A DNA stretch of 64,000 nucleotides from Streptomyces sp. D2-8 (GTDB lineage Bacteria > Actinomycetota > Actinomycetes > Streptomycetales > Streptomycetaceae), in NCBI RefSeq assembly GCF_023184515.1, contig NZ_JAAHBP010000021.1, positions 1 to 64,000 on the forward strand, written 5' to 3'. The notes under the pieces were generated by a model. The model did no database searches, was not told where the DNA came from, and saw only the letters and a list, made by a program, of their open reading frames with translations. Positions 1 through 8,463 of this stretch are shown piece by piece. The position numbers and the translations under genes are program-made. Numbering within the stretch: position 1 is the first letter of the stretch; each line of letters opens with the position of its first letter.

Positions 1-403
1 CCCCGTACTCCATCGCCAGCACGGTGCCCAGGGCCAGCAGGATCACGGCGCGGATCGCGATGCGGGCCTTCGCCTGCCGGCCCGCCAGGCCGGTCTTCGG
101 CTCTCGGCGGCCGGCGATCAGCATCAGCGAGAACCCGGCGAGGGTGGCGAACAGGGCCGACGAGCGCCCCTCGGCCAGAAAGTACACCCAGCTGCCGACG
201 CTGTCCCCGGCTGACTCCATCGGGGCGATGTGCACGATGTACATGCCGAACACCGCCAGCGCGCGGGCCAGATCCAACCCGACCAGGCGTCCCATCGAGG
301 GACCGCCCGAGACCTGCCCGGCGGAATCGGACGAGGTTCTCGGCCCTGGAGGCGAGTTCTCCTGCGGAGCCGATGTCTCCTGCGGCGGCTTGATCTGTGT
401 CAT
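1..403 (-). CDS. Acyltransferase-like integral membrane protein (DUF1624/DUF418 type), 3' part outside window
   Basis: Reading leftward from ATG at 401-403, an open frame of 134 codons runs off the window edge. After a polar, Pro/Ser-rich N-terminus of about 36 residues comes GRLVGLDLARALAVFGMY, the signature seen at the first membrane helix of DUF1624/DUF418 proteins (heparan-alpha-glucosaminide N-acetyltransferase-like and related membrane acyltransferases), then further hydrophobic segments (FATLAGFSLMLIAG; a helix starting at ILLALGTVLAM). It is therefore the start of a multi-pass membrane protein. Substrate cannot be told. The family assignment rests on the N-terminal signature only; catalytic residues lie outside the window. 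Confidence 0.75.
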   Translation of the reverse strand, partial: MTQIKPPQETSAPQENSPPGPRTSSDSAGQVSGGPSMGRLVGLDLARALAVFGMYIVHIAPMESAGDSVGSWVYFLAEGRSSALFATLAGFSLMLIAGRREPKTGLAGRQAKARIAIRAVILLALGTVLAMEYG

Positions 404-544
404 GCGCAGAATCCTTCGGTGCCGTCAGGAGACGGACCATCCGGCAGGCTTCGGTAACACCCCCGCCGACCGGCCGGGACCACCCCGCCGACCGGCGGAA
501 CAGCGCCGCGTCGGCCGGCCGGCAGGCCCGGACAGTCAACTGCC

Positions 545-1102
545 CTACTTGATGACGGCGTTGGCCACCACGACCGCAAGCCCGAGCAACGCGTCCACTG
601 TGCCGATCTTCAAGGCGGAGCCCCACGTGCGACCGGCAGCGCGGGCCGCGAGCAGGCCCCAGGCGAACAGCAGCACCACGTTCACGGCGAAGGCCACGTA
701 CTCGATGCCCGCCGAGGGCCACCACCCCCAGGCCGCTCCGAGCAGCAGGAGCAGTGTCGGCGCCGTCGCCACCACCAACGGCCACTCGGACAGCAACAGC
801 CGCACCGCGGCGCGCACACCGTGATGGGTCCGGTCGCCGCGCAGGGCGATCAGATGTGCGTAACCGTGCGCCAAGGCCGATGCGACGGCCGTGACCAGGA
901 GCCACTGGGCACTGATGAACCGCTCGGCGGGCGCCGTCTCACCCTGCTCCGTCAGGGCGGCCACCATGGAGCTGGCCAGGACCGCGCCGTACACGCCCCC
1001 GAACAGCACATGGGGCCGCGCCGCACAGCGGCGCAGAGCACGGACAGGCTGACGCAGGTACAAGCGGGGCATGGCTGGGTGATCCTCGAACGGTACGGAC
1101 AT
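545..1102 (-). CDS. Small integral membrane protein, unknown function
   Basis: This 185-residue frame starts at ATG 1100-1102, MSVPFEDHPAMPRLYL, and ends at TAG 545-547; a second possible start lies at the internal MPRLYL. Four to five hydrophobic stretches are visible (around VLFGGVYGAVLASSMV, AQWLLVTAVASALAHG, LVVATAPTLLLLLGAAWGW, AFAVNVVLLFAWGLLAA and LLGLAVVVANAVI), so it should sit in the cytoplasmic membrane. The layout is like that of small actinobacterial multi-pass proteins of unknown role. No catalytic motif or enzyme family was recognised. It lies between the membrane acyltransferase-like gene and a decayed GH2 gene, and shows no obvious operon link to either. Confidence 0.7.
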   Translation of the reverse strand: MSVPFEDHPAMPRLYLRQPVRALRRCAARPHVLFGGVYGAVLASSMVAALTEQGETAPAERFISAQWLLVTAVASALAHGYAHLIALRGDRTHHGVRAAVRLLLSEWPLVVATAPTLLLLLGAAWGWWPSAGIEYVAFAVNVVLLFAWGLLAARAAGRTWGSALKIGTVDALLGLAVVVANAVIK

Positions 1103-1317
1103 CGACTGTGGCCCGCAGACTCGAGCGGGCCCACGGACCGATCCCACCGGACGAGAACCGCCGACACCATCCGCCGAGCCTCGCCCACCCGCCCGCCGAC
1201 AGGCCGGAGTGCCCCCCCGAGCGGGTGGAACCAGCCTGCCGGGCGCAGCAGCCGCACCGTCGCGCGCCGTGCCGACGTACTGTCGACAGCAGGCGATCAC
1301 CGTACGAGAACGTGGAC

Positions 1318-2687
1318 GCCCCGCTGCGGGGTGCACGAGGTCGCGCTCCGCGTCGGCGACCGCACCGTCCACCGCGTCGAGGAGAGATTCGGCTTCCGCA
1401 CCGTCGAAGTGCGCCCCGGCGACGGCGTGTACGTCAACGGCGTCAAGATCCTCCTCAAAGGCGCCAACCGGCACACCATCTGGCCCACGTCCGGCCGGGC
1501 GACCAGCGCGCGCATCAGCCACAAGGACATCCTCCTGATGCAGGAGATGAACATGAACGCGGTCCGGATGTCCCACTACCCGCCGGACCGCCCTCGACAA
1601 CGACGATGAACATGAACGCGGTCCGGATGTCCCACTACCCGCCGGACCGCCCTCGACAACGACTACGCCCGCCACGACCCCCAGCGGCGCACCGTTCTCC
1701 ACCCCTGGGCGAACTTCGGCGGGATCAACACTGACCACTACGAGACGCACGACAGCACGCGCCGTATCCTCCAGGAACAGGGCGACGTCTTCATGCCCAC
1801 CGAGTTCCTCCACGGCCTATACGACGGCGGCGCCGGCGCGGGGCTCGACGACTACTGGAAGCTGATGGGCCATGAACGGCTCTCCGCCGGCGGCTTCCTG
1901 TGGTCACTGGTCGACGAGGGCATCGTGCGCGACGACCTCGACGGCACCATCGATGTGGCGGGCAACGCCGCACCCGACGGCATCCTCGGCCCCTTCCGCG
2001 AGAAGGAGGCCGGCTTCTACACGATCAAGGACATCTGGTCCCCCGTACAACTCGCCGAACAAGAGCGGTTCACCTACCGACCCATCCCGCCTGACGCACG
2101 GGCCGACGGCAACGGCTACACGGTGCAGGCCGAGTACTCCGGCGTCCTGCGCCACGTCCGGTGGCGTCTGCACCCCAGCGGCTGGCTGCAGTTGGACTAC
2201 CGCTACGACCTCACCGGCGAGCACCACCTGTTCGGCGTCGGCTTCGACCATCCCGAATCGCGAGTGACCGGCGTGACATGGCTCGGCCACTGGCCCCACA
2301 GGGTGTGGAAGAACCGGCTGTGCGGCGTCGCGACGGACGTCTGGACGAAGCAGCACAACGACACCGCGACCGGTGCCGACGGCTGGGTGTACCCGGAGTT
2401 CAAGGGCTACCACGCGGGCGTCCGCTGGGCGTCCCTGCACACCACCGCCGGACGCATCACCATGGTCTCCGAGGACGAGAACCTCTACCTTCGCCTCTTC
2501 ACCCCCCGGTTCGGCCCGACCCTCGCCATACCGCGCCGCCTTCCCGAAGGGAGACCTGTCGTTCCTCGACGCCATCCCGGCCGTCGGCACCAAGTTCGAC
2601 GCACCGTCCGCGCTCGGCCCCAGCGGCGGCCCCACCACGGCGACGGGCGACTACGGTCGAACCCTGTACTTCTCGTTCTCCCAGTAG
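1318..2687 (+). pseudogene. Broken GH2 beta-galactosidase-type glycoside hydrolase
   Basis: Conserved GH2 blocks are visible but not in one frame. The first block (about 1320-1590) has FGFRTVEVRPGDGVYVNG, then ILLKGANRH and MNAVRMSHYPPD, the end of the jelly-roll/immunoglobulin part and the start of the TIM barrel. The next block (about 1655-2540) starts DYARHDPQRRTVLHPWANF and carries the barrel end plus a beta-sandwich domain. The central barrel, including the segment that should carry the acid/base Asn-Glu pair, is missing. A perfect 59-bp tandem duplication sits at the junction and shifts the frame to a stop at 1609. A further shift near 2540 moves the last 48 residues into another frame. 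The N-terminal sugar-binding domain and a start codon are also absent. It is a dead gene. Confidence 0.85.
1546..1663 (+). repeat. Perfect 59-bp tandem duplication inside the GH2 pseudogene
   Basis: Positions 1546-1604 and 1605-1663 are identical. The unit encodes MNMNAVRMSHYPPDRP. Because 59 is not a multiple of three, the duplication causes a frameshift and a stop shortly after the first copy. It marks the site where the central barrel of the GH2 enzyme has been lost. Confidence 0.95.
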
Positions 2688-3150
2688 CGCCTCCACCCCC
2701 TCGCCGACGCCGCACCATGCGGGCCGGGCCCCTGCCGACCGGCGCTGCACACAGGTGCTCGACCTCACTTTCCCGAGGCGTGCGCCTGCTCCCACGACCG
2801 TGACGGCCAGTGCCGATATGCGCCTGGTTCGCCGAGGAGGAGCGCGGCGGACTGGTCTTCCTCTGCGCGAGGGTGCCCTATCGGCGCATCTCCTTCGCCC
2901 TCCCGGACGGCTTCCGCTTCTACGAACTTCGTCGCACCGGACACACCCTGACGACCCGCTCGCCCGCGCCCTCAGTAACACGATGGTCCAAGCGCGCCGA
3001 GATCGACTCTGCGCACAGTCGTACGTTGCTTGTCCTCGCTGTCCTGCCATGTATGAGCCGACCGCAGCCGTTGCCGTCCCCAGCGGGACCCGGCACCGGT
3101 GTCCTCCCGGGATCTGAGCCAGGACAGGCCCAGATCCTCGGGCGCGGGGT
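2688..3150. other. Intergenic stretch without recognised gene
   Basis: This stretch of about 460 bp lies between the GH2 pseudogene and the SGNH esterase. Several short frames are open only because of the high GC content, and none has a good ribosome-binding site or a recognisable motif. The sequence looks like non-functional sequence continuing from the decayed GH2 locus. Confidence 0.5.
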
Positions 3151-4257
3151 TCATCCGGCGGTCAGAGCGGTCCACCTTTGGTTGGAGCCGCCGTTGCAGT
3201 CCCACAGCACGAGCTGCGTGCCGTCGGTCGTGGAGGAGCCCGGAACATCGAGGCAGCGGCCGGAGGCGGGGTTGCGGTAGCCGCCGTTGTAGGGCTGCCA
3301 GACCTGGTTGGCGCCGCCGTGGCAGGCCCAGGTCTGCACCTTGGTGCCGTTGGCGGTGGCCCCGCCGGCGGCGTCGAGGCACTTGCCCAGGGAGCGCAGG
3401 GTGCCGTCGGTGTAGGCGGACCAGTACTGGTTGGCACTGTCGCCGCAGCTCCACGTCTGAACGGCGGTCCCGTCGGTGGTGTTGGCGCCGTTGACGTCCA
3501 TGCACTTGCCGGCGATGCCGGACTGCACACGGGAGGGCGCGGGGGCGGGGTTCTTCAGCCACCCGGCGCTGTCCGCCGACTGGACGCCACGGTGGAAGGC
3601 GTCGGCCATCTTCTGGTAGCCCGAGTCGTTGGGATGCAGGGGGTCGGCCAGGTCGGCCGTGGTCAGGCTGCTCATGTCGACGAATGCGACGTGTTTGCCC
3701 GTGGCCTGTGCGTCGCTGACGATTTGGCGGATGGCCTGGTTGTACGTGCCCCGCCACTGCTCCTCCGAGCTGCTGGTGGACACGACCAGGGAGGCGACGA
3801 GGACGGTCGCATCGGGGACGTCGGCGGTGATCTGGTTGACCAGCGACCTCAGCCGGGCGATGGCGCTGTCGACCTCGGAGGCCCCTTGGAGGTCGTTGGT
3901 GCCGATGTGCAGCGTCACGACGTTGGGCCGGTAGCGGGTCAGTGAGGCGTCGGCGAGTGCGGCGATCTGGTCGATCCGGTATCCGGAGTGGCCTTCGTTG
4001 TCGGGGTCGGACATCGACCCGCCCCGCACCGTGCCGACGAAGTCCAGCGGATGGCCGTCCGCCGCAAGCTGGTTCCACAGCGGACCCCGGTAACCGTTGC
4101 CCGTACTGCTTCCCACGCCCCAGGTGATCGAGTCGCCCAACGGCATGACCCGCAAAGGCGTGTCGGAGGCGGCGGAGGCAGGGGCCACACCTGCCGCTGT
4201 CCCCCCGAGCGCGGTGGCGACAAGCGTGATCAGGGGTAGAATCCAAGATTTTCTCAT
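3151..4257 (-). CDS. Secreted SGNH/GDSL esterase (CE3-like) with C-terminal ricin-B lectin domain
   Basis: A 368-residue secreted protein. ATG at 4255-4257 is chosen because GAGGAAAC lies just upstream and it starts a clean signal peptide (MRKSWILPLITLVATALGG, cleavage near ASA|AS). The catalytic domain (about residues 33-235) shows block I GDSITWG with the nucleophile Ser, block III GTNDLQ, and the Asp-His pair in DPLHPND. These are features of SGNH hydrolases close to CE3 acetylxylan esterases. A linker leads to a ricin-type beta-trefoil (about 245-368) with three repeats ending in QYW, QVW and QRW. Likely role: removing acetyl groups from xylan or xyloglucan outside the cell while anchored by the lectin. 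The gene stands alone, with GH74 genes upstream on the same strand. Confidence 0.88.
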   Translation of the reverse strand: MRKSWILPLITLVATALGGTAAGVAPASAASDTPLRVMPLGDSITWGVGSSTGNGYRGPLWNQLAADGHPLDFVGTVRGGSMSDPDNEGHSGYRIDQIAALADASLTRYRPNVVTLHIGTNDLQGASEVDSAIARLRSLVNQITADVPDATVLVASLVVSTSSSEEQWRGTYNQAIRQIVSDAQATGKHVAFVDMSSLTTADLADPLHPNDSGYQKMADAFHRGVQSADSAGWLKNPAPAPSRVQSGIAGKCMDVNGANTTDGTAVQTWSCGDSANQYWSAYTDGTLRSLGKCLDAAGGATANGTKVQTWACHGGANQVWQPYNGGYRNPASGRCLDVPGSSTTDGTQLVLWDCNGGSNQRWTALTAG

Positions 4258-4485
4258 GCAGTTTCCTCTGTTCTGCGAGTGATTGCTCAATCAGCGGGGC
4301 TGATCGCCGCCCGTCCGTACCAGGGTGTGATGCGTGACGACGCCCCTCTCGGCTTCCGGCTCTCCGAACACGTGCAGCCGGCCCATCCAGGGCGGGGCGA
4401 TCGAGGTGGGGTGCCGAGGACCACGCCGATGCCGCCTGCCTGCATCAGCTCCGTGGGCCTGCCCAGCCAGCCGAACTCCCGTGCG

Positions 4486-4513
4486 CCTGGGTGAGGTTCG
4501 AGCTTCGCCCAGG
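4486..4513 (-). terminator. Hairpin downstream of the first GH74 gene
   Basis: CCTGGGTGA (4486-4494) pairs with TCGCCCAGG (4505-4513), a nine-pair stem with one G-U pair and a 10-nt loop. It begins 8 bp beyond the stop of the GH74 gene that ends at 4521, in the position expected of a terminator. There is no clear U tract, as is common in Streptomyces. Confidence 0.45.
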
Positions 4514-4520
4514 TCGGGTA

Positions 4521-6734
4521 TCAGGCGGGCTCCCCGTACTGCACTCCGCGTCCGTTGGTGGAGACGTAGACCCGGCCGTACACGCGCGGGTCACCGGTGA
4601 TGGCGGCTCCGGTCCAGCCCCACTGGTGCTGGTCGTCGTTGATCCGCGTCCAGGTCTTGGCCTCATCGTCGGAGCGGTGGATGGCGTTGAAGCTCTCGAC
4701 GGCGCCGACCATGTAGATCGACGGGTAGGAAGCGCCCCTGGCGGCCTTGCCGAAGCCCAGGGTATGTGCGGCGTGGCAGCTGCTGACCTTGGCGAAGGTC
4801 GCACCTGCGTCGGTCGAGCGGTACAGCCCGTTCGCCTTGAGGCTGAGCCACAGGTCGCCGGTGCGGCCCGGAGCAGCCGTCAGCTGGAACTCGCTGTCGC
4901 CCGTGCTCAGGCCGGTGGCCCGCGCGATGAAGGTCCGGCCGCTGTCGGTGCTGGCGAACACCGTGCCGGTCGTGGTGTCGAAGGCGTAGAAGCGGGTCGG
5001 ATCGACGGGGTCCGCGATCGGGGCGGCACCCTTCGGGAAGGAGGCGACCTCGGACCAGGTGGCGCCGTTGTCGGCCGAGCGGTATCCGGGGTTCGCCGTG
5101 CCGAAGGACCACAGCAGCACGCTGCCGTCGGCGTTGGTGGCGATCGGCCCCGGCGCGTCCTTGGCGATGGCGGGCTGCGCCCCGAAGGGGGCCCAGGTCT
5201 TGCCGCCGTCGAGCGAGTAGGCGCCGTTGGCGTCGTTGCTCCAGCCCGCCCGGACCACGTACGACGGCTTGGCCGCGGCCAGCGACAGGCCGGTGGAGGT
5301 GCCGAACACCGGGTTCGACGCCATGCCGCGCGAGGGCGACGCCGTGAGCCGCTCGTGGTACATCACACCGATGTCCCCGGACCCGCTGAGCAGGTGCGCC
5401 TCACCGGTCGGAGGCGAGACCAGCTGGCGGATGGACGCCTCCTCCAGGCCGCGGATCTGCGGGGCCCAGCGCTTGAGGTCGCGGGTGCCGTAGAGGGTCG
5501 CGCCGGTGCCGTAGACGACGTGCTGGGAGTCGTACGGGTCGAGGGCGAGGGCCTGGATCCACCAGCCGAACTTGACCTTGTCCCCGCCCCACTTGAGGTA
5601 GGGGGTTTCGGAGACGTCGAAGACGGCCCTGTCCTTCAGGGACGTCCAGGTGCGCCCGCCGTTCGTGGAGCGGAAGACGGTGTCGATCTCGGCCCACCGG
5701 TTGTTCGTGGAGACGACGAGCGTGCCGGGGCGGCGGGCGTCGACGGCGATGCCGCCGTAGCCGAAGGTGTCGGTCGACCCGTCCGTCGCGGTTCCGCCCG
5801 GCTTCACCGGGGTGACCTCGGTCCACTTGCCGTTGGCGGTACGCAGTTTGTGGACGCTGCCGTCGGACTGGCCGTTGGGTCCGGGGGCGTTGGCGTACGT
5901 CACGTACAGCTCGCGCGTGTGGCGGTCGTAGGCGGCGCGGATCGGCACCTTGGCCGCAGTGCCGGTGGGCTGCCCGGGGACGGCCTGCCAGGTCGTGCCG
6001 TCGCAGGTGCGGTACAGGTTGGGCCGGTCGGCGGTGCCGTCGGAGTCGCCCCAGCCGGCGTAGACGGCACGACCCCCGGCGACGAGGAGCGTGACGCCCT
6101 GGCCGGTGGCGCTGGGGGCCGCCGGGAAGCTCACGGCCTGCCAACTGGCGCCCCGGTCGGTCGACTTGAGCAGCCCGTCATGCCGGGTACCCAGCCACAG
6201 CGTGTCACTGTCACGCGGATCGACGAGCAGCCGCTCCCCCGCACCCCGCCCGTCCTCGTTGCCGCCCAGCTTCACGGTCAGGTCGGTGCGCTTCCAGGTG
6301 GCGCCGCGGTCCTCGGAGCGCAGCACGGCCCCGTTGCCGGCCCACGACTGCGTGTACGCGCCGAGGGCGAGGTACAGCCGGTTCGGGTGGGCCGGGTCGA
6401 CGGCCATGGCCTCGACGCCGAGGAGGTTCCAGTCGTCCCAGCCGAGGTGATCGGTCAGCGGGGTCCAGCGGCCGGTACGGTCGTCCCAGCGGTAGGCGCC
6501 GCCGATGTCCGTGCGGGCGTAGGCGAGGCCGCGACAGGACGGGTGGAAGAGGATGCCGGTGACGAATCCGGTGCCGCCCTGGACGGCGTTGCGCCAGCGG
6601 TAGGCGGGGGCGGCAGTCTCGGCGCCGTTACCGGCGGCCTGCGCACGTCCCTGGAGGACCGGCAGGGTGGCGACCGCGGCGGTGGCAGCGGTCCCGGCGA
6701 GCACAGCTCTTCTGCTGAGATGGAACGTGCGCAT
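4521..6734 (-). CDS. Secreted GH74 xyloglucanase-type beta-propeller enzyme
   Basis: A 737-residue exported protein. ATG 6732-6734 follows AAAGAGG and opens a twin-arginine-like signal (LSRRAVLAGTAATAA, cleavage near AQA|AG). Two seven-bladed propellers typical of GH74 fill the rest, with many BNR/Asp-box-like turns such as SEDRGATWKR, STDRGASWQA and SADNGATWSE. The first catalytic Asp is expected in YARTDIGGAYRWDD (around residue 70), which is fully conserved. The second is expected in the loop reading SGSGDIGVMYHE; family members usually have GD-x-x-GF-R-H-E/D here, so the loop has drifted. GH74 enzymes cut beta-1,4-glucan bonds of xyloglucan. No lectin module is attached, unlike the paralogue at 8761-11412. 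It lies 102 bp downstream of the collapsed ABC-importer remnant and was probably once in that operon. Confidence 0.88.
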   Translation of the reverse strand: MRTFHLSRRAVLAGTAATAAVATLPVLQGRAQAAGNGAETAAPAYRWRNAVQGGTGFVTGILFHPSCRGLAYARTDIGGAYRWDDRTGRWTPLTDHLGWDDWNLLGVEAMAVDPAHPNRLYLALGAYTQSWAGNGAVLRSEDRGATWKRTDLTVKLGGNEDGRGAGERLLVDPRDSDTLWLGTRHDGLLKSTDRGASWQAVSFPAAPSATGQGVTLLVAGGRAVYAGWGDSDGTADRPNLYRTCDGTTWQAVPGQPTGTAAKVPIRAAYDRHTRELYVTYANAPGPNGQSDGSVHKLRTANGKWTEVTPVKPGGTATDGSTDTFGYGGIAVDARRPGTLVVSTNNRWAEIDTVFRSTNGGRTWTSLKDRAVFDVSETPYLKWGGDKVKFGWWIQALALDPYDSQHVVYGTGATLYGTRDLKRWAPQIRGLEEASIRQLVSPPTGEAHLLSGSGDIGVMYHERLTASPSRGMASNPVFGTSTGLSLAAAKPSYVVRAGWSNDANGAYSLDGGKTWAPFGAQPAIAKDAPGPIATNADGSVLLWSFGTANPGYRSADNGATWSEVASFPKGAAPIADPVDPTRFYAFDTTTGTVFASTDSGRTFIARATGLSTGDSEFQLTAAPGRTGDLWLSLKANGLYRSTDAGATFAKVSSCHAAHTLGFGKAARGASYPSIYMVGAVESFNAIHRSDDEAKTWTRINDDQHQWGWTGAAITGDPRVYGRVYVSTNGRGVQYGEPA

Positions 6735-6835
6735 GACATACCTCTTTCTTGTGCAGGACAAAGGGGAAGGTGACGCCCTCAGGGGCGCGGGGCGATATCG
6801 CTGTGCGGCTCCGCCGCGTGGGGGGGGCGAGGGCG

Positions 6836-7258
6836 TCAACCCTTGATCGCCCCGGTGAGCATGCCCTTCTTGAAATGCCGCTGGACAAACGGAGAAGCAA
6901 CCGCGACGGGAATCAGCGCGAGAACCATGACAGCCATCTGCAACCCCAGCGCGGAGAGTTCGCCGGTATGGACCGCCTGCTGGAGGCCCCTCGGGGCCTC
7001 GGTGCTCCAGTTGAAGATCAGGAGCAGGACGGTGACGGGTAGGGTCACCAGGATGAGCGTGCGGTCGCGGTGCAGCCGGATCCGCCAGGGCACCTTGCCC
7101 GCCTCGCCGGCCTTGTTCATCTTGCGCGGCACCCGGTCCGACCCGCCGCAGGCGGCGAGCAGCGGCATCCCGCCGGCCCCCGCTGCGGCGACCGCCGTGG
7201 ATGCGAGGAAGCTTCTCCGGCTCGGTCCTGAGGGCATGGAGGCGACGTTCGGCGTCAT
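6836..7258 (-). pseudogene. Chimeric remnant of a sugar ABC importer (binding protein + two permeases fused)
   Basis: This 140-codon open frame is made of pieces of three genes. Residues 13-40 are a Tat-style lipoprotein signal (SRRSFLASTAVAAAG, then lipobox-like LLAACGGS) of an LplA-type binding protein. Residues about 46-83 match the N-terminus of an LplB/MalF-type permease (basic segment, then LILVTLPVTVLLLIFNW). Residues about 94-140 match the C-terminus of an LplC/MalG-type permease (last helix, then PFVQRHFKKG and GAIKG). The middles of all three genes are gone. An upstream codon run ending AMKG* just before the start may be yet another permease tail. It cannot form a working transporter. 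An alternative is that it was kept as a small membrane lipoprotein, but nothing suggests this. The layout implies a former importer operon feeding the GH74 gene downstream. Confidence 0.8.
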
Positions 7259-7375
7259 TGCGTCAACCCTTCATGGCGCACCCGGACACCCGGCGGTGGG
7301 CCGTCGGCTGCGGTGCGTGACGTGAACCAGCTGAGCTGAAAGCAGACATCCCATCACTATCGACACAGGACTCAG

Positions 7376-7389
7376 TCGAAGCGCTTCGA
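7376..7389. promoter_or_regulatory. LacI-family operator, distal copy (GH3 remnant promoter)
   Basis: TCGAAGCGCTTCGA is a perfect 14-bp palindrome of the type bound by LacI/GalR regulators. An identical copy lies 166 bp downstream, and two near-identical copies sit upstream of the esterase at 20871-22226. It could serve both the GH3 remnant to the right and the ABC-importer remnant to the left. Confidence 0.75.
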
Positions 7390-7504
7390 TGTTGCTGTGA
7401 GGTTAAGTGAACGCCCATGGGCGCACAAGGGTCGCTTCAAAGATTCCTCCGAGGCGCCAGAGGAGGTTCTCCATGTTCTCTGCTTGATGAACGGTGTTGA
7501 TCTC

Positions 7505-7510
7505 TTGACA
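7505..7510 (+). promoter_or_regulatory. Consensus -35 element TTGACA
   Basis: TTGACA lies between the two GAAGCGCTTC operators, 31 bp before the proximal operator and about 80 bp before the GH3 remnant start. No convincing -10 hexamer follows at 17-18 bp. The same order, TTGACA then operator, occurs before the CE1-type esterase gene, which supports it being the old GH3 promoter. Confidence 0.45.
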
Positions 7511-7541
7511 CCCTCCTGGTGCCCTGGCGCCCTGGCGTGCG

Positions 7542-7555
7542 TCGAAGCGCTTCGA
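7542..7555. promoter_or_regulatory. LacI-family operator, proximal copy
   Basis: Second perfect TCGAAGCGCTTCGA palindrome, 34 bp before the GTG start of the GH3 remnant. Two operators 166 bp apart would allow looping by a tetrameric LacI protein. The sites remain perfect although the gene they would control is broken. Confidence 0.75.
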
Positions 7556-7589
7556 AAGCACTCTGAACTCCACCCCAAGGGAATCCCAC

Positions 7590-7940
7590 GTGTCTGCACA
7601 CACGGGCGCACACACCACCGCCGTTCCGCGATCACAACTGACGTTCGCGAAGCGCATCGACGGCCTTCTGGCGCGGCACCCTCGGACGAAAAGATGGGAT
7701 GCCTGCATCCGTTCACGCCCGCCGTCGAGCGCCTGGGTATCGCGGCCTCGCACGCCACACCGGCCCAGGAGGCCCTGCATCGCGTCGCCTGGATGGGCCA
7801 GGCCACCGTTTTCGCCCAGGCGGTCGGCCTCGGTGCGACCTGGAACACCGATCTCGTACGGTGGGTCGGCGAGGCCGTCTCCACGGAGACCCGCGCGATG
7901 CGCGCCCGCGACGACCGGGTGGGCCTGAAGTTCAGGTCCC
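7590..7940 (+). pseudogene. N-terminal remnant of a GH3 beta-glucosidase
   Basis: From GTG 7590 the frame gives LTFAKRIDGLLARHP, the usual GH3 opening. A frameshift near 7680 moves the match to another frame: DEKMGCLHPFTPAVERLGI, then EALHRVAWMG, VFAQAVGLGATWN and VGEAVSTETRAMRARDDRV. These correspond to roughly the first 115 residues of a GH3 enzyme. The remainder of the barrel, the catalytic Asp and the C-terminal domains are absent. The promoter region upstream keeps two perfect operators, so this was probably a regulated cytoplasmic beta-glucosidase or beta-xylosidase acting on imported oligosaccharides. Confidence 0.82.
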
Positions 7941-8282
7941 CGAAGACACGCTCGGTCGATCTCTTCGTGGGTGACGGTCCGGTACTGGTAGTGCTCACGC
8001 TCTTGCAGGATACGGCCGAGCCCCACGGCTTCGCCGATCGAGCGCTCCCGTTGTCGGGGACCAGTGTGCAGGACGTCCGCCTCGGACTGCGTGGTCCGGT
8101 GCGGGGTAGGTAGGCGCCGAGTGGCACAGCCCCGCGTGCTGGCCGGCCGTCGGCGAGGCCGGCCAGTTCGAGGCGGACCGTCACCGTCGCGCCGCCCGCC
8201 GTGCGCAGCACCCGTTGAGGGCGGGTGCTCCCCACCTTGGTCAGGTTGCCGGCCGCCAGCGGTGCGAATTGTTCCCCGCCAC

Positions 8283-8400
8283 GAACGCCAACTACAAGAT
8301 TCCCAATAAGAAGAGTGCCAAGGCGATCGATGTCTCAGGTGCGTCGACGTCCGCCGGAGCCAACGTCATCCAGCGGAAACGGCTACTACGAGGTCCGCTC
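8283..8400 (+). pseudogene. Ricin-type lectin domain fragment
   Basis: The frame encodes NYKIPNKKSAKAIDVSGAS followed by TSAGANVIQ, closely matching the repeat start of ricin-B modules (here Y-K-I-x-N-x-x-S-G-K-x-x-D-V-x-G-A-S). A frameshift follows at about 8373, after which GYYEVRS continues the pattern. Only one to one and a half subdomains remain, with no catalytic domain, signal peptide or start codon. It is probably a scrap of another lectin-bearing hydrolase. Confidence 0.65.
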
Positions 8401-8435
8401 GGACCGACGGTTTGCTCTGCGCCAGTCGCCATCCG

Positions 8436-8463
8436 TCCGTCCCACCAGTACTGGTGGGACGGA
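8436..8463. repeat. 28-bp perfect palindrome
   Basis: The two halves, TCCGTCCCACCAGT and ACTGGTGGGACGGA, are exact reverse complements with no spacer. As RNA it would give a 12-pair stem with a GUAC loop. It is about 300 bp past the stop of the second GH74 gene and inside degenerate sequence, so it may be an operator left from a lost gene, a terminator or a cruciform-forming site. Confidence 0.85.

Noticed and set aside
4491..6773. 760-codon plus-strand frame opposite the GH74 gene
   Set aside because: Val/Gly/Asp-rich antisense frame typical of high-GC genes; no ribosome-binding site.
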